Of a stretch of DNA of 64,000 nt, positions 63,506 through 64,000 are shown piece after piece (the stretch's first letter is position 1; each line of letters opens with the position of its first letter). The notes below the pieces were generated by a model, which saw only the letters and a program-made list of their open reading frames with translations, searched no databases and was not told where the DNA came from. Both the position numbers and the translations under genes were made by a program. Source of the DNA: VAXT01 sp963827725 (GTDB lineage Bacteria > Actinomycetota > Thermoleophilia > Gaiellales > Gaiellaceae); the NCBI GenBank assembly GCA_963827725.1, contig CAWHBM010000001.1:930001-994000 (forward strand), read 5' to 3'.

Positions 63506-64000
63506 CCCGGGTCGAGCAGCTGACGTTCTCGTATCCGGACGCGCCGACTCCGTCACTGTCGAACGTCTCGCTTCGCATCGATCCCGGCGAGGTCATCGCG
63601 GTGCTCGGCCCGTCGGGCTCCGGAAAGTCCACGCTGCTGCGAGCGCTCGCCGGCCTCGTCCCGCATTTCCATGGCGGCCGATTCGAGGGGAGGGTCGAGA
63701 TCGACGGCGCAGACACACGTCGCGCCAGCCCGGCCGAGCTAGCGGGGAGGATTGCGTCGCTCTTCCAGGACCCGGAGGACCAGGTCGTCTTCGGGCGCGT
63801 TGCGAACGAGGTCGCCTTCGGCCTCGAGAACGTCGGGACGCCGCCGGAACGCATCTGGCCCCGCGTGCACGGGGCGCTCGCCGAGGCAGGCATCGAGCAC
63901 CTCGCCGAGCGGCGCACAGAAACGCTCTCGGCGGGAGAGCTGCAGCGCGTGTGTCTCGCGTCGGTCCTCGCGCTCGCGCCGGCGCTCCTGCTGCTCGACG
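63496..64000 (+). CDS. ECF/CbiO-type ABC ATPase, cut by the window end
   Basis: At least 168 codons from ATG 63496, running off the right edge. Motifs: Walker A GPSGSGKSTLLRAL, Q-loop SLFQDPEDQVVFG, signature TLSAGELQRVCLASVL and the start of Walker B LLLLD. The SAG form in the signature (usually SGG) and the DPEDQ loop are typical of EcfA/CbiO proteins. It powers uptake through EcfT. More ATPase or S-component genes may lie beyond the window. Confidence 0.92.
   Translation, partial: MALARVEQLTFSYPDAPTPSLSNVSLRIDPGEVIAVLGPSGSGKSTLLRALAGLVPHFHGGRFEGRVEIDGADTRRASPAELAGRIASLFQDPEDQVVFGRVANEVAFGLENVGTPPERIWPRVHGALAEAGIEHLAERRTETLSAGELQRVCLASVLALAPALLLLD

Overview
The window is high-GC DNA (my visual impression is roughly two thirds G+C) with many GTG and TTG starts. 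It resembles an actinobacterium, most likely a soil or freshwater member of the Thermoleophilia (Gaiellales/Solirubrobacterales-like). That placement is an inference from gene content: a Rex repressor, DUF1844, a GCS2 ligase, a K+-independent proton pyrophosphatase, an nSTAND1-WD40 protein, Arg-rich PASTA tails and many leaderless-looking promoters. I saw no rRNA, tRNA, CRISPR array, transposase or phage gene.

Layout. 1-3391 holds the 3' part of a frameshifted STAND NTPase-WD40 protein. 3409-3777 is a broken copy of the 5' end of uvrB, separated from intact uvrB (6425-8428) by a membrane sulfatase-like gene. 8425-19284 carries a seven-repeat secreted propeller, GlsB, a phosphoesterase, an AI-2E type exporter, a PH-domain protein, uvrA, a long inverted-repeat element, a 2'-5' RNA ligase-like gene, a Yip1 protein, panB, panC and a DUF2520 Rossmann protein. 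19459-27000 has a repeat-rich secreted protein, FmdB, a family-4 uracil-DNA glycosylase, the t6A genes tsaE-tsaB-rimI-tsaD and a secreted subtilase. 27072-33009 has glutamate dehydrogenase, a glutaredoxin-like gene, rex, an RTX-type protein, a glycosyltransferase, a GCS2 ligase and DUF1844. 33014-38224 (minus strand) is a branched-chain amino acid ABC system with a fused permease-ATPase.

The most unusual part is 38361-50897. Five large secreted proteins lie head to tail: four paralogues of a 'DTNGDVGPNHY' family and one S8 subtilase. All end in a long polyproline tract followed by a nearly identical cationic two-cysteine PASTA domain. Extra beta domains have been shuffled between them, and two of the genes share a near-identical promoter. 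I propose this as a coordinated cell-surface system with a shared polyproline-PASTA anchor; its function is unknown.

50997-59094 holds the proton pyrophosphatase, a DUF1801 gene, two APC permeases fused to universal-stress domains and two TrkA-type regulators, plausibly a potassium or amino acid uptake module. 59102-61306 holds a PQQ-type sugar dehydrogenase, a pseudo-HAD protein and VanZ. From 61325 a cobalamin riboswitch leads an operon of two DUF4430-like secreted proteins, EcfT and EcfA (cut by the window end), probably a cobalamin uptake system.

A caution: single-base frameshifts interrupt many conserved genes (panC, udg, livH, DUF2520, PH-domain, two of the PASTA-tailed proteins and others). 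I read most of them as sequencing or assembly indels rather than pseudogenes. Where genes are broken, coordinates give the repaired gene extent.
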